From Oxytricha trifallax (taxonomy: Eukaryota > Ciliophora > Spirotrichea > Sporadotrichida > Oxytrichidae), in the NCBI GenBank assembly GCA_000711775.1, contig ARYC01000706.1, positions 1 to 64,000 of the forward strand: a stretch of DNA of 64,000 nt, written 5' to 3'. The notes below the pieces were generated by a model. The model saw only the letters and a program-made list of their open reading frames with translations. It was not told the DNA's origin and searched no databases. Made by a program: the position numbers and the translations under genes. Below, piece by piece: positions 1-13,312 of the stretch (its first letter is position 1; every line of letters starts with the position of its first letter).

Positions 1-360
1 TTAATACACATCCCTGCAGAAGCACTTCAACGCGTTTAGAATATAGAGCTCTTCCAAGAAGCCTGTAAGTCAACCATAAACCCCTCTGAAATTGGCTTCC
101 ACTCTTACTCCATTAGTTCAGAACCTAGCCAACCTCAAGCTGCAATCAAGTAAGCGTAAGGGTAGTGAGATGATCAATGTAACAGCCCATGAAAACTAGA
201 TAGGTATTACACCTAGACGCTTGCAGCTGTCAAGCAGGGCAGAGAGCAGCAGTATAGTCACAGTGAAGGAATAGGAAGGTAAGCTATAGCTTCATGGTTT
301 TATACTACTTTAGTTTATACCAAGCTAAGTATACCCAACAAGAGAAACGACTAAGCACCC

Positions 361-985
361 AGAGCAGACTCTGGAAACATCGATGCATAACCATCATTAC
401 ATTATACTCCCATTGCAGTAGTCAAACAGCAAGTCAGCTAAAGGTTGGGGACTAATGGCACTATGGCTAGAAATCTCTCTATAACCAAGGAAAAAACTAA
501 GAGACAGCAGTTCTCGATGAGTTTCATAGCAGCAATCACTAAGGACCAGCAGGTCTCCAGCCAAATCATTGGGGGGCCTTCGATGCCGTGCTGTTCGAGA
601 ACTTCCTCTATCACACCCTGCGCCAGCTGCGCACAGACAAGGATCTCGCCCAGAAGAAGATCGTGCTGCTCATGGACAACGCAGTCATTCACAAATATTC
701 AGAGGTGCTGGAGACTGCTAGGAAGTTCAAGGTCACTGTCCTCTTCAATGCAGAGTACTCACCCTGGCTTAATCCCATCGAGTAGTTGTTCTCATACATC
801 AAGAGGCACCTCCGTTAGGAGCAAGCTGACAGCAAGTAAGCATACTATACCTAACTTTTCATAGGATCCACCTGGTGAAGCGGCTCTCGCAGATTCTGAA
901 GGCCATGACCAAGACCGACGTCAACAAGCTCTGGGCTTTCAGCGTGAAGCAGTGGTGCAGCACCATCAAGCTTGGATTTGTGTGA
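361..985 (+). pseudogene. Tc1/mariner (IS630-like) transposase remnant, GC-rich
   Basis: DDE-type transposase that would cut and paste its own element. Seen: the segment MDNAVIHKYSEVL (second catalytic Asp) followed by FNAEYSPWLNPIEQLF (third catalytic Glu), and upstream TNGTMARNLSITKEKT. TAG at 783-785 must be read as Gln. A 29-nt intron (836-864) restores the frame into a C-terminal exon ending in TGA at 983-985. A one-base frameshift in the G run near 571-577 separates the two halves, and the first catalytic Asp region is missing or unrecognisable, so this copy is dead. Base composition is much richer in GC than the flanks and differs from the TBE genes elsewhere in the window, suggesting another lineage. 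No TIRs were identified; the window edge may cut the element. Confidence 0.8.
836..864 (+). other. 29-nt spliceosomal-type intron in transposase
   Basis: The stretch starts GTAAGC and ends TTTCATAG. Removing it joins AGC-AA to G-ATC and gives an uninterrupted C-terminal reading frame (DSK|IHLVKRLSQ) to a TGA. The size fits the very short introns known in hypotrich ciliates. Confidence 0.7.
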
Positions 986-1142
986 GATTGATATAAAAGA
1001 CGATGAGTTGGGGTGCAGGAGCTATTGAAGTCAACAATACATACAGAAACAGCAGTTGAATCGTCAAATTTATTGATTAAAAGCCCCCTTATTACATATC
1101 ACACTTTTAAGTTTTAATTTTAACTATCAAACCAAAAATCCA

Positions 1143-1448
1143 AAAACCTCTCTAATTTTCGCTCATTAAAATCGCCATTTTGGCTCCTCCTCCAATAAAG
1201 CTGCCGAATTTGGTGCTCAAACAGTCGAGCAGGACTTGAAAGTTGCTGAGCTGGGGGTTTTAAAACATGGAGAATACTATAAGGTCCTAAATTTTACCCA
1301 ACACTCATCAAGCATCGAGATATTGACCATTTATGATGATTCCACTCTCGATTATGAATATTTGGTCATAGGTGTCAATGATTGTCAATCATTTTCAATG
1401 TTGGACAGTAAAATTTGTAACTGGCTACTCAGATAAGAATAAAATTGA
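1143..1448 (+). CDS. Unrecognised exon-like fragment
   Basis: With TAA read as Gln the frame is open for 101 codons to TGA at 1446-1448. The protein contains NKAAEFGAQTVEQDLKVAEL and ILTIYDDSTLDYEYLVIG and has a natural, non-repetitive composition. No ATG is seen at its start, so it is a 3-prime exon, a broken gene, or one macronuclear-destined segment. I do not recognise the family. It begins about 160 bp after the Tc1-like transposase on the same strand. Confidence 0.4.
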
Positions 1449-3831
1449 TTAATTTGTGATTTCTAGTCTTTTAACTAAGAATACTGATAAAATTTTAGCA
1501 AATCTACAACATTCAGCTATAAGTGTTCGAATACAAACGAAATCTAAAGTTGGTTAAAATTAATATATTTAAATTTATTTTTGATTAATTTATACAATTT
1601 CCTATTTTTATCTATTTTAGCAATAATAAAGCTAGAAAATACCTTGTAGTATGAATATACGAAGCTTTACTTTGACCCTAAAAAGTCTAGAGGAAAAATA
1701 AATAGATTTTTGAGTGAAAATGTAAAAAAATACTAGTTTTATGTAAAGTATTCGAATCATAAGATATAATGGTTAATTGATAAAGTTTTTGAGATTATTG
1801 AGACAATCGAAATTTATAGTTTCTCTTATGGAATTTACTTTATTATTTTAGAATTAATTAAATTTAAATTATTTTTTACTTTTATTTCATCTAAACACAA
1901 AATTAACTAATTGATAATGAACATATAAAATTTTATTAAATATATTATCGATGAAAGTTTTAAATATCTACGGTAAATATGAAGTTGCAAAGATCTTATT
2001 TCAGTTAAAAAGAAATAATACTAATTGGGAAAAATATTTTTGTATTACTACTGATCGATCTTCAACATAATTATCTTTGTTTAGAATTTCATGAGTGATT
2101 GTTGATTGACTTAAAAATTAATTCTATGATCTATATTGTATGATTCCTTTTTGAGATTTAATTCAAGTCATTTTGAAATCCGTTTTTTGAATAACTCAAT
2201 AAATTATACATAATATGTCAGAATAAGCATTTATACTGACTAGAACAAAATTTTTATAAAGAAAATCCCATAATCTAAAATATCATTTAAAATATAGCTT
2301 CATTTGAAATTTATTCAGATTTTTAATGCCATCCTTGGATAAAATTGTATAAAATGCATTTGTCTTAGCCAAGAAACTCTTCAAATCTAAATTTATTTCG
2401 ATAGAATAGTTTCAATTTCGGAAAACTTTATGAACACAAAAGTTAATTTATCTAAGAATTAATACTTTATGGCAGTAAGTTAATCAATAAAAATTGGTTG
2501 CTAAAATTTGTACGAAAAATTATTAAGCCGCTCTTACCAGTTTTAAGAAATATTAGAGTTTCAGAGTTCTTTCCTATTCTATAAACCTAACGAAATTAAG
2601 TGAGGTATATTCTTATATTAAGCAGCAAAAATTGATTTATAAATCAGTAATTTTTAAATGAGCCAAAAATTTGCTATTATAAACATTGTTGCCTTTGTAA
2701 AAATAAAATTTCAACTTTATCTTAGAAATAAATTATAAAATCAATTATACAATTTCGAAGTTAGTTATCTGATACAGATTTCCAGTTACAATGAGAGTAT
2801 TAATATTTAATATTATATTTTTGATTATCACTCCAACTTTTTATTCAACATTTATAATTTAATGATAAATGAACTTTTACACTAAGTTTTACAAAACTCT
2901 AAACGATTTCATTTTAATATTGCTATGTTTTTTATGACATTTTATTTAAGTTTATAAACGTGATGTAGAATTCTTCATATTTATTTTCTCAGATTTGGAT
3001 TATCTTAGTAACTTCATTTATTATTTAATTGTGTCTTTTTCTGCTCAGATATATTTTAACTTACATTAGATAGATAAATAATAAAAGCGAGTAAAATATT
3101 AATGCATTATTTTTTATAAAAAGTAAAGCCAGTTTTATCTAAATATTTTTCTATCTTTATAAATATTGTTATTCTATATTTTTAAAATATATCAAGAACT
3201 TAGTATAGAATAATTAAACTTTCTTATATACTCAGTTTTTATGTACATTATTTTCTTGTTTAATTAAATTCTTAACTTATTCGCTATAAAAATATACTAT
3301 ATTGTAATAACTGACTAAATCTTATTTCTTGTTTACAGCTTTTTTTGGAAATAGCATGACTTTTCAATCAATTACTCAAAAACAATAACGATTAATAAAC
3401 GAAATTCGTGCATTAATGAGTGAAAATTGATATTTTATTAATTTATTTTTTATAAATTCTCATAATAAATCTGACAATTTTTACTCATAAAATAATAAAG
3501 TTATACTAAACTAAATAAAAAGAAATTCTTTCTCTTAATTTTATAAATAGAATAAATTAATTCACTAATCTAAGAAACTTAAGTAACACCAATCTACATA
3601 TCTGCGAAATTAGAAAAGGAGTGATGGCAATCACAATTATCGAATGTAATAATAACAAATAACAAGTTTATAAATATGAAGTTCGGAAATATTATTATTA
3701 TAATTATTTTAATGTTAATTACAATTAGTTAGTTGATCTTGCATTATATTTTATAAATATAAATAACATTTATAAATGTATGCTATTCTTTTTTAATTAT
3801 AGTCTAAATATATATTGATTTTATTAATAAC
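1449..3831. other. AT-rich stretch, no gene seen
   Basis: Very AT-rich, with frequent TGA in all frames and no motif, inverted repeat or GC island that I could support. Confidence 0.5.
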
Positions 3832-4413
3832 AAACCCCTCTAACTATTTTATCGATAAATAGGTGTATTCACTCTTACATTATGGAATGTTCCTTATCAT
3901 GCTCATACTGACCGAAATCTTCCAGTTTTATTCTTGAAAGATCAATCTCCTTTATATTATAATGATCAAGGATTGCAAATGGTAAATGCAATAACCATCA
4001 ATGGAGTTATATAGTTATAACTTCAGGATTAATTTATTGCCATTGCAAAATTCAGACATAATATTAAAACATTTAGCGGAGTTAATGGCTACAATAATAG
4101 AATTTATTCACAGATAATTGACTATGAATAACTCAAGGGTCTCAGTTTCTATTAACAAAATTTGATAGAATTTATAAAATTTACTTTTTAATTGAAATAA
4201 TCTAGGAGTCTCTTGATAAGAATTGACAATGCATTTGATTTATTCGTTGTGGATATTGATATAGTTATTTTTGTGCAATAATTAAAAGTGGTTCTAAGCC
4301 TTGTAAAATTAACAGAGAGTACATAATTCATTTATAGTCTATCATTCAGTGAAAGTAGTCCTTTTAACAGAATTCATTCAATTATTTGCAGGAACAATAA
4401 GTTAATTACTTGA
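3832..4413 (+). CDS. Unrecognised 194-codon open frame, partial
   Basis: With TAA/TAG as Gln the frame stays open from 3832 to TGA at 4411-4413. It reads like real protein (GVFTLTLWNVPYHAHTDRNL, then VNAITINGVIQLQLQDQFIA), with mixed polar and beta-rich composition suggestive of a secreted or surface repeat protein. No start codon is evident and similar-looking pieces continue downstream in shifting frames, so this is probably the best preserved block of a larger decayed or interrupted gene. Function unknown. Confidence 0.4.
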
Positions 4414-4499
4414 TATATATATTTTAAAATACAAACCCTGCAAATTTGATTATATATTTAAATTAGTTATTGTTACAATAATTATTGAAATTAAACTTT

Positions 4500-6841
4500 C
4501 CCCAAAAGGGACTCCAGGAAATAATACAATTATTTCTTGAGTATTCATATTCAATGGAAAATTATCTGCACCTTATTCATTTAAACTTGTTGTCAATTAT
4601 GATATTATCACAATTCTTTGACTGATGTGTTATTATTTTAAATCAAAAGTGGCATTAATATATTTCATTCCTAGAATATATCCTCTTGTTGATGTTATTT
4701 TGAAACCAATAGTATCATATTTACTGGGTTATTAAGAGAGATTGTTTAATCCTGTTATTGATGGCAAATAACTTGGTTTAACTGAATCAGTTGCGGTTGT
4801 TGGAGATGATGTTTATACTTTATCTCCTGTCATAGTGAAATAGTTATCAGAATTAATGACAAGTTATGATATCTTAATTCGGTTAGAATTCAATACATTA
4901 GTTATTTTTAGATAGTCTAGATACTACTAACTATTTCGTTGTCATTATATTAAAAATTTGAATCAATCCAATTACGAATGTCTTTACTGCTGTATTTATA
5001 GGATCTTAAACTGCACTTATTACCTTGAGGTATAGGTATATATGTCTGGTTGTTGACTTATAACAAACTTCTCTCCATATATATATATAGCTTTGGTAAT
5101 AGCGAATCAGTTGATATAATTAATACTTCTAAATTCTATTACAAAAGTAGAAGCAGCTATTTATTACTTTACAATTAATATTTCATGTTTTAAGTTAAAG
5201 AATCATACTTCTATATCTTACTTCTTATATATTATTAGTATTTATTATAAACTTTAATTCCAATTCACTTGAATCGAACAAAAATTAATTAGTGATAAAA
5301 CATAATTCGATTTACTATATTTAATCTTAAATATTAATTAGAATGAAAGATTGTTAGCTTTATTTTAACTGTTCAATTAATAATAATAGCAAATTTTAGT
5401 TATTGCCATTGTTTAACCTTGTTTTCTATGAAAAATGTGATGACAACCAGAATCGATATTTTCGGGTGTTTTTAGGAAGTATGAATTATCAAGATCTAAT
5501 TAATGTTGGTTTATTACTGATGAATAGCAGTAGATAATTGGATAACATGTGGGTAAATAGCTGGATAATAAAAGAGCTGAATCTACATTTTCAAACCAAA
5601 AATTTTGCTAGTTAATGCCTATATCAAAATGATCCTTAGATCAATCAACTCTTTGATTCTAGCTTTGCATTGATGGCTGCTTACATTAAAATGATGCATC
5701 ATCAGCTCCAAATGCAAATAAATTATGAGTATCGAATGTGTTAATTAGTTTTAGTACCATAGCTACTTCTAATGTTCCTAGATTAGTTTCTGGTTTTCTA
5801 TCTAGAGATTAATTGCATTAGTGGCAATATTAACAGGTTCTATCACGGTATATTATATTTTCATTGGTTTCTTAATATAATTATAAATTAATGAATTATC
5901 AATCGCTGCAATATAGTTGTTTGAGGGAAATGTATTCGCCTTTAATTATGCTGTTTAGTTTAGCATATCAGGAAAAGTTTAACTTGTTTTTTTATTATTA
6001 TTAATTGGTTATAGCTGTGATAAACTATCAGCATGATTTTGATTAACAGCAATTGAAACATTCTTGCTATGTTTGTTGTTTAAAATAGCATTATTTTATA
6101 TAATAAAAAAAAATTATATTAAAATTGTTATTATATTTGTTTTTAAATCGCTTTTTAAATATATTTTATAGAAAAATCTTGTATGTTAGTTACCATTACT
6201 TAAGATAAGTTATTCTCATTTAATTTCAGTAACTTATTTTTAGTAAAAAATAGATTAATCATCATGCGAAGGAACTAGCAATACCCAATGCTTATAAACT
6301 CATAAAATTATTACACAGAAGGTAAAATTTATATTTCCAAAAGTGTTTCAGGAATAAATTCAATCTTTAATTAATGATATAATCATTGTGGGAATTCATT
6401 GATTTTTTTATTGCTAAAATCTTAGTAATCCTTTAATTGTTTGCTATTCAATAGTAGCATTAAAACTTGAACAATAATGGTATTTTAATTAATTATTCTT
6501 TGTAAATATTACTTTGAGATTATCTAGTGAATTCAATGTAACTTATAGATTTCAGATAGATTATTTCAATCAAATTTATTGATGTGTAATTTTGATAATT
6601 ATTGTTCGTAGATAGAGAGTCTAAAGTCAAGAGTAGTTGAACTAATTAATTTAGTTATCTTTGACCTCAAATGTGCAAATAGTTCATTAAACATTCACAG
6701 ACTCATTATTTATAGCGAGATACTTTTGATTCTTGATTGCATAATCATTCAAGAATATTAATATCATACCAGATATTCTTATTTTAAGTGTTTTTGACAT
6801 CAACTACAAACAGCCCCACTTTTATATGAACAACTTTATAT
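4500..6841 (+). pseudogene. Decayed continuation of unknown repeat-protein gene
   Basis: Short plus-strand blocks look coding but change frame often, for example ISGKVQLVFLLLLIGYSCDK near 5.96 kb and ESVAVVGDDVYTLSPVIVKQ near 4.78 kb. Spacing and style match the block at 3.8-4.4 kb. No domain recognised; the extent is a guess and parts may be plain AT-rich filler. Confidence 0.25.
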
Positions 6842-7207
6842 ATGTCTATGGTAGTGAATTCATTCGAAAACTTGTCGGACTAGTAATGGAATCAAAAACT
6901 TCAATTTAACGAAGTGATTGTAAATTCAACACTAGGCTATTATGTCACAATTCCGAGCAATTTTGAGAGTTGCTTAAGTGATGTGATTGGCAATATCACT
7001 CTTGACATAGTTTCTAAAAAAGCATTTGCTATTTTAAAAATTTAGACTAGTTGAGGAAAGGTTGGAATTAAACAGGTTTCAAAGCAACTCATTCCACCTA
7101 TAGAATTGTAAATAACATATAAAATTGTATAAACAATTCTAGAATAACCTAATAATTTGCCAATATTATCTAATATTATCTAACATATATTAGAAATAAG
7201 AATATGA
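6842..7207 (+). pseudogene. Open frame with one internal TGA, unknown
   Basis: From the ATG at 6842 the frame reads sensibly (TLGYYVTIPSNFESCLSDVI), meets a single TGA at 7052-7054, and continues in the same frame (GKVGIKQVSKQLIPPIELQI) to TGA at 7205-7207. It probably belongs to the same decayed gene as the blocks upstream. The lone internal TGA resembles those in several other genes in this window. Confidence 0.3.
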
Positions 7208-10200
7208 GAAATTTGACATTTTAATTGAAAATACCTAAACATTCATTGTGAATATAAAGAAGAAATTAAAGAACTTAATCTAAAATTAATAAATACACTA
7301 AATTATTAGTTCAATTACATTGGCAAATTGCGATAAGAATAAAAATAACAACTATTGATAATAAGTATTATTCATAGTTTATAATTATTTATTTGTATAA
7401 AAGAATGATCATTCAATTCATTACATGTTAAATATTTAAGAAAATTACTTAGCCCTGTTATCATTATACTTATATAATAATTTACTTTCTTTATTTAATA
7501 ATAATCCTCTTGTTGGTTTTGGACTGATTTGGTTATATATCATTCTTTCTGTTGAATAAAGTTAAGAATTAAATCTATTTTTCATTGGGTCATTTTTTTT
7601 CTTTAATTGTTTTTATATCAACTGCTTTTTTTAGTTGATAATATTCTTACTAGATATTACTCTTGAAACTGGTGTAAACTATCTTGTAATTGATTTGTCA
7701 TCAGAGAAATGTTTAAGTTTTATTTCTCGTTCCACCTCATTTATATGCTTATTTATTCTTTCTATATCTAAATAAAAAATAGCATTTATGGAATAATATT
7801 TTCATTTCAGAAAATGATAAAAGAATATGAAAAATAAGATGAATGTAAATATTAAAATTCATAAATAATTTATTAATTTAGAAGAGCAATCTTTAATAAA
7901 GAAAAGTAATCAACGATTAAGATATATTAATATAAATTTATTTTACTATTTAAATGAGTACCTAATGTAGGTATTTTTTTAAATATAAATCCAAGTTTCC
8001 TATTGGTTGTCATTGTTTTTATTTATCCTTATCTTCTATACTTTTTTCCAGAGCAATTTCAAATGACTGGTAATTATTTTCATAAGTTCGAATATGTTGA
8101 AGTACTTACTACATTTATTTTATGAGGTTGATGAACTCATCTTGAATACAGCGAATAAAGGACGCAGACAATTATAAGTCACAAAAAGCTTTGGATCAAA
8201 CTAGACAATACATTATAGTAGCAATACTTATATCAGTTAGATCGAATGGTTTGAATAATTTATGAAATACAACAATCAAGACTATGGGAAACGTCTATAT
8301 TACTTTTGCCTATACTTAATCTCTATCTTTAAATCTCCTGTCTTGTACGCATGTACATAACTTAATATATTGCCACATAATAAAAATAGAAAGTTGATAG
8401 TGTTAAATAGAGATCAAAATACTGAATATCAGTGCATTTTCGAATCTATAATGGATTTACCCATGCGATATTATACATTTGTAAATTTTGTGAAGTAATC
8501 TAATGATGAACTTCTAAATTTTAACTCAGACATTTATTATGTCCTATTACAACTATTTGTAATTACAGTTTGAATTCTTCTTAGTAGTATATGAAAAGGC
8601 TTGCTGAATTCAGAATATTAGGATAAGATTTAAATTTACTGATAAACTTCTATGTTCTACTTCTTTCTTGTATTCATGAGTCTGCTGTTTCTAGATTCAG
8701 TATTCATCATTATCTCATTAAATTGTATTTCCATTTACCATCTAGTTATTAAAAAATCCTCAAATACTATACAATCTATATTTTTTTATATCGTCACTAA
8801 GTAAGGATTGATCATGACTCAAGCTTTCAAATCAACAAACTCAATCTCTCAAACACAAAAACACTCTTTGTATCTTTTTGGTTCGTATATTACTTATATT
8901 ATTTATAATCATTCAGTCATTCACTTATAATACTCTATTCAGGAGAGTGTTCTTAAAAACTGATATTATTAGCAACATTTAGATCATTTGTACAGCATGA
9001 AAATTTGAGATATTACAATAGTTTTAGTATCGTTGCTGTACCATATGAAGCCTCAGCTCTTTATGAATGCTATTAGACCTAGCTTCATATGATAAAGTAA
9101 ATATCACTAGTAAAATATATATTTTTGGCATATTTTTTGGCATTTAATAGTGTAGATGATAATCTTATTATTGGAGGCGGCAAGGCATTCACTGAAAAGA
9201 TGATTTGTTATTGAACTGTGAATGTTGCATTTTAAAGAAAAGTTCAAAAGATGAGAGCGCAGATTTGTAAAAGTTAAGAATACTATATAGAATGAATTAT
9301 TGCATTTTTTAAGTTTAATAAATATTTGTTAAAATATTATTGGGATTGTACTTAGATTTGAAAAAATACCTTAAATTAAATTAATCGTCTAATAAATTAA
9401 ATACAAATAAATATACCAAAATCAAGAAATAGCCTTGGTGTAATGAACTAAAATTTAAAGAGTCGCCAGATTATTTAAATAAATTACACAAATATACTAT
9501 AGCACATTTCTTTTATATAAATTTCATAAATTCTTATAGCGAAAAAATTTATAAAAATTTCCTGGTTTGGGAAGTTGTTCTTAATAACTAAAAATATTAT
9601 ATTAAATATAAATTACCTAAGACTTTTAATGAAAGATGTTGATTATTCTTCAGAAAAATAAAAATTCAAAAATATTTTTTAAAAATGAGAAATAAAATAA
9701 CCAAGAAAAGTAACAACCATAAAAAGATCCAATAGAATGTTGACTAAAATAATAACTTAAAAGCATAGTTTTTATTGGAGAAGGAAAAGAATTATTTGCA
9801 AACATTCAGCTAAAAGAATTCCCAGAGTGTTTTATAATTATTTCTGCTCTATTTTTAATTGATTAACTATTAAAATTCATTATACATTAAATTATGAAAA
9901 AACGGAAGCATAAATGCTATATTAGTTATCAAATAATGATTATTCATAAAGCGAGAAAAATTCATAGGAAATTTCTCGATTTGGGAAATCAAAGATTAAC
10001 ATATAAAAATCATTATAATTAGAGTAATTTTTGTTTTCTAAATTATAATCTGGTGAATATTCAATTTTAGCTTAATTTATAATTTGAATTCTTTTATCAA
10101 AATTTTATTATTAAATATAGCTTTGCAATGTTAAAAATAATGAAATGAAGAATCCCATAGATCAATTAAGAAAAGAGATTTTGTAATTAAGAAAAATTAA

Positions 10201-11100
10201 ATTATGAATTAAGTTTATTGGGGAACATTTTAATGGTTTAGCTAATTATATATACAATTGGCTCAATAAATTGTCCCTATAAATAATCCAATCAGGTGTA
10301 AAAATATGATTTTAGCCTAAATATATTTTAATATTAGTCAATAATATTAAATTTACAATATAATCCAATCATTTTTTCTTAATTGATCTATGGGGTTATA
10401 TAAAAAATATAAAAATATCTGATTTTAAAATATAGAAAAAGAAAATTAATTCCCAAATTATATAAAACTAAATCACAGAAGTTAAATAAATTTAAATTAA
10501 AATAAAATAAAATTCCCCTCTAAAATTAGAGCTCCTGGATCGCACGGGAAGGCCTTCATAACGGAAGTTTAGGTAATTAAAAATAATATTTATAACCATA
10601 AAATATAAATAAAACCCCAAGAGTAAATTTTTAAGTAATTTTGGTAAATAGTTTATAAATAGAATTAGAGATATTAAAATAAATAAGTTTTAAATAGGGA
10701 GTCTACAATTGATATGCATCAATAATAATTATAAATTACTAATATATAATTAGTTTAATTTTATTTAGTCAAGAATAAAAAGTGAAACCCCATTAGGAGA
10801 AATACAAGAGTGAGTGTTAAAAAATAAATGAATTAGTTTTTAATATAGTGGCTGGAATTAGAAGAGAGAGACTAGAAGACAACAATAATACCTCTGGAGC
10901 ATTTTAAAGTGATTCCTGCTGAAAGTGAATTAAGCAGCTATTAACTACCACTGAAAGTTTAAATTGAGAATGTGCTTGTATGTGTTGTGCTGATTGGATT
11001 TCTTAGCACGCTTGCTATGTGATTTTCAAAAGCATCGGCTGGTAGAATTGCACTCGGTATTCCTTAAATTTAATATTAAAGTATTAATTAATTAATAAAT
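7208..11100. other. AT-rich stretch, no gene seen
   Basis: Low-complexity AT-rich DNA with no supported gene. One small GC-richer blip near 10,530-10,570 carries no recognisable feature. Confidence 0.45.
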
Positions 11101-11121
11101 AAATCACACATATATAACAAT

Positions 11122-11570
11122 TCACAACTGGTTTCCCATAGTGGCCGATCCTCTTCTTATATTGTGAGCCCTTCCAAAGATCTCCAGATAAGGTCCTTCT
11201 GGCACAAGCTTTTCCACAATCTTGTATAGTCCTTCAGGCTTCTGTGAAATGCTTCGCATAGGTTCAACAATGACAATTAGACTTGATTTTATTTTGCTAA
11301 CTTATTTGATATTTTCAAAACTGCCTTTCACTCCAACCAGACATAGCTCGATCCGTGATGTAAATATCTCCCAGGTCTAAGAAATACTTTCCCGTTTTTA
11401 TTGGTTTTTATCCAGACAATTGTTTCCACCCATCTATATATGCTTCTTGAAAAATGATAGTGCTTTTTCTGGTTTTGCATTGGTAACCCACATAAACAAA
11501 TAACCTTTATCTATAATGATGTACATAGGCATTCCTTGTGAAGAAAATTTAATAACACTTGTTGGAAAAG
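11122..11570 (-). pseudogene. MT-A70 family adenine methyltransferase, C-terminal half
   Basis: MT-A70 enzymes (METTL3/METTL4/MTA1 type) transfer a methyl group to N6 of adenine in RNA or DNA. Reading the minus strand from 11,560 down: DKGYLFMWV, then TIVWIKTNKNGKVFLRPGRY, then after a one-base frameshift ELCLVGVKG, then SQKPEGLYKIVEKLVP, LEIFGRAHNIRRG and a final GNQL before TGA (11,122-11,124). These follow the family order closely. The upstream half with the DPPW catalytic motif is absent: the homology stops where a TBE-like transposase begins on the opposite strand, which suggests truncation by that insertion. The frameshift and missing catalytic motif mean no active enzyme from this copy. 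Confidence 0.75.
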
Positions 11571-11586
11571 TCTATTAAAAAAGAGA

Positions 11587-12397
11587 TATAGGGCTTCAAA
11601 AGTTTCGGAACAACTATCTGCAAAATTGACTAGGGAGGAGTCTTTAACTAAGCTTGCGGGATAAATTTATAAGAGAGATGTATTCTCATTCATAGAAACA
11701 ACCCTGAAATCCAAATTTCAAGATCAACTTTATGGAACTTGTATTAAAAGCACGGAGTGAAACAGAAGGGGATCAAGACAATAAAACATCTACCTTATGG
11801 CAAACTTATATAAAGGCTATAGGCTCTTGAAGCAGTATAGCAAGGAGTTGCTAATTTTTTATAGCTAAACTACACCATAGTCTTCATAGATAAGACCAAG
11901 TTTACTTATCATACTACTTAATAAAGAGAATATAGCTTAAAAACTAAAACATTTAGCACAAATTTAGTTTAGGAAAAAACTTTAAAATTGCTGTTGTGGC
12001 AGTAATATCATATACGATAGGCTTAGATTATAACTCAGTCAACTGTGAAAAGTTTCTTGAATTTCGTGATGTTCTGTTTGAAAAATTTAAAGCTAAATAT
12101 GCGGTTGTCTTTATTGAGAACTTGAGAGTGCACCATAGCAGCAAAGTGAAGTAATATTTCAAAACGGAGACTCCTATATTATTCACATCATCTTACTTCC
12201 CCCATTCAAATCCTATAGTGGACTTTTTCAGTTTGGTGAAAAGAGAATTTAAAAGGGCTAAGCTTTCTTCACTATGTAACAATGAAGAACTTAATTATAG
12301 GGATTCAATCGATAAAAGCTTTATGTGCTTTGATGAACAAGATGTAGAAAGTATTTTTGATTAAGGAATTATGAGAATAAATTATTTAAAGTAGTGA
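11587..12397 (+). pseudogene. Divergent TBE-type (Tc1/mariner) transposase
   Basis: An old relative of the 42-kDa TBE transposase. Blocks: HRNNPEIQISRSTLWNLYQK (helix-turn-helix region, compare HRRFPELHISAQSIANIYKK in the intact copies), VFIDKTKF (first Asp), VFIENLRVHHSSKVKQ (second catalytic position, Glu instead of Asp) and SYFPHSNPIVDFFSLVKREF (third position, Val-Asp where the intact copies have Ile-Glu). The last 130 codons are open with TAA/TAG as Gln and end in TGA at 12,395-12,397; at least two frameshifts lie upstream (near 11,690 and 11,985). It lies tail to tail with a 22-kDa-like gene, the same arrangement as in the intact TBE at 36.8-40.9 kb. Confidence 0.75.
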
Positions 12398-12561
12398 TAA
12401 GTATATCTTGAAACTCATAGTTATTTAGAGGTCTTTTTAGGCGTAAAGTTTTAACTTTGGCCATTGCTTGTCTGAAAAAAACTTTAATGGGTTTTTCATA
12501 TTAGTATCGACTGGTTTCACGAAATTCATTTCTCCTCCTTGCCCTCTCATTCTGTTGAAGC

Positions 12562-13249
12562 TCATGCCAACTATTTACTTTTACTTGGGCTTTTTTAGGA
12601 CAACTATTTTAGTGCTTTCTTTGAGCAGATGTATCGTTTTGCCACCACTTTCTTAAACATGGTTTAAACAATAAAAGAAGTCATACTTTATACATAAGGA
12701 TGCTAAAGTAATTTCTTGTGCCAAGCCTCAGATATTAGATTGTAGTTTTTCTTTTATTTATTTTAAGTTTCATAAAATCTTATATCCTGAGCATGTATGA
12801 TTATTTTATTTGTGTACTCAGGCTCTAGAGTGTTAAGCACATTGAAAAAATACTATCTGTCGATAACTTTCTTTTTGTTGTCGATATGTGGCAGGTACTT
12901 CAATATCGGCTTGTCTTGTCCGATCTCTGACAGTATGTTCTTCACAGACAGCTCTTTGTATTTTGCACTTTGATAATCTTAAACTCTTCGTTTGTAAATA
13001 CCTTTTTTCTTCCTTCAGTATCTGCTTTAAGTAGTCCTTATTCACTAAACTCGAAGGATCCAAGTGCATGCTCACTGTTAAGAAATAATGTTCATCAATC
13101 TTACATTTCTCGGTAAAGTAATTATAAATATCAGTATTTTATCTAAATCTGGATGAAAGCTGACTTGCAGCCATTTTTCTGTGGCTCCCTTGCATTTCGT
13201 CATCTGTTGCTCTGGCATAGTTGAAAGTCCGCTTTGAATTCATCTTCAT
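12562..13249 (-). pseudogene. TBE 22-kDa-protein homologue, one frameshift
   Basis: A TBE accessory protein of unknown function. From the ATG at 13,249 the protein runs through SSRFRQNTDIYNYFTEKCK and DYLKQILKEEKRYLQ, shifts one base near 12,970, then reads YKELSVKNILSEIGQDKPIL, KYLPHIDN, DRQYFFNVLNTLEPEY and ISEAWHKKLLQHPY to TGA at 12,562. Block by block this follows the 22-kDa protein of the intact TBE (GKFRSKEDLYRYL, EISVTNLYDDAMSDPDVALY, YLPSKL, ERNFFFGVLATLKPEY, ISDTWFEELQKHPF). It is convergent with the transposase at 11.6-12.4 kb, so the two are probably one old element. Confidence 0.75.
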
Positions 13250-13312
13250 GTGTTAAGACTTCTTAATGTGATTTTTTTATTATTAATTAATATCTTAATA
13301 TAAAGTATATGG

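Noticed and set aside
438..692. Minus-strand open frame over the first transposase
   Set aside because: Shadow of the plus-strand transposase, whose catalytic motifs are clear.
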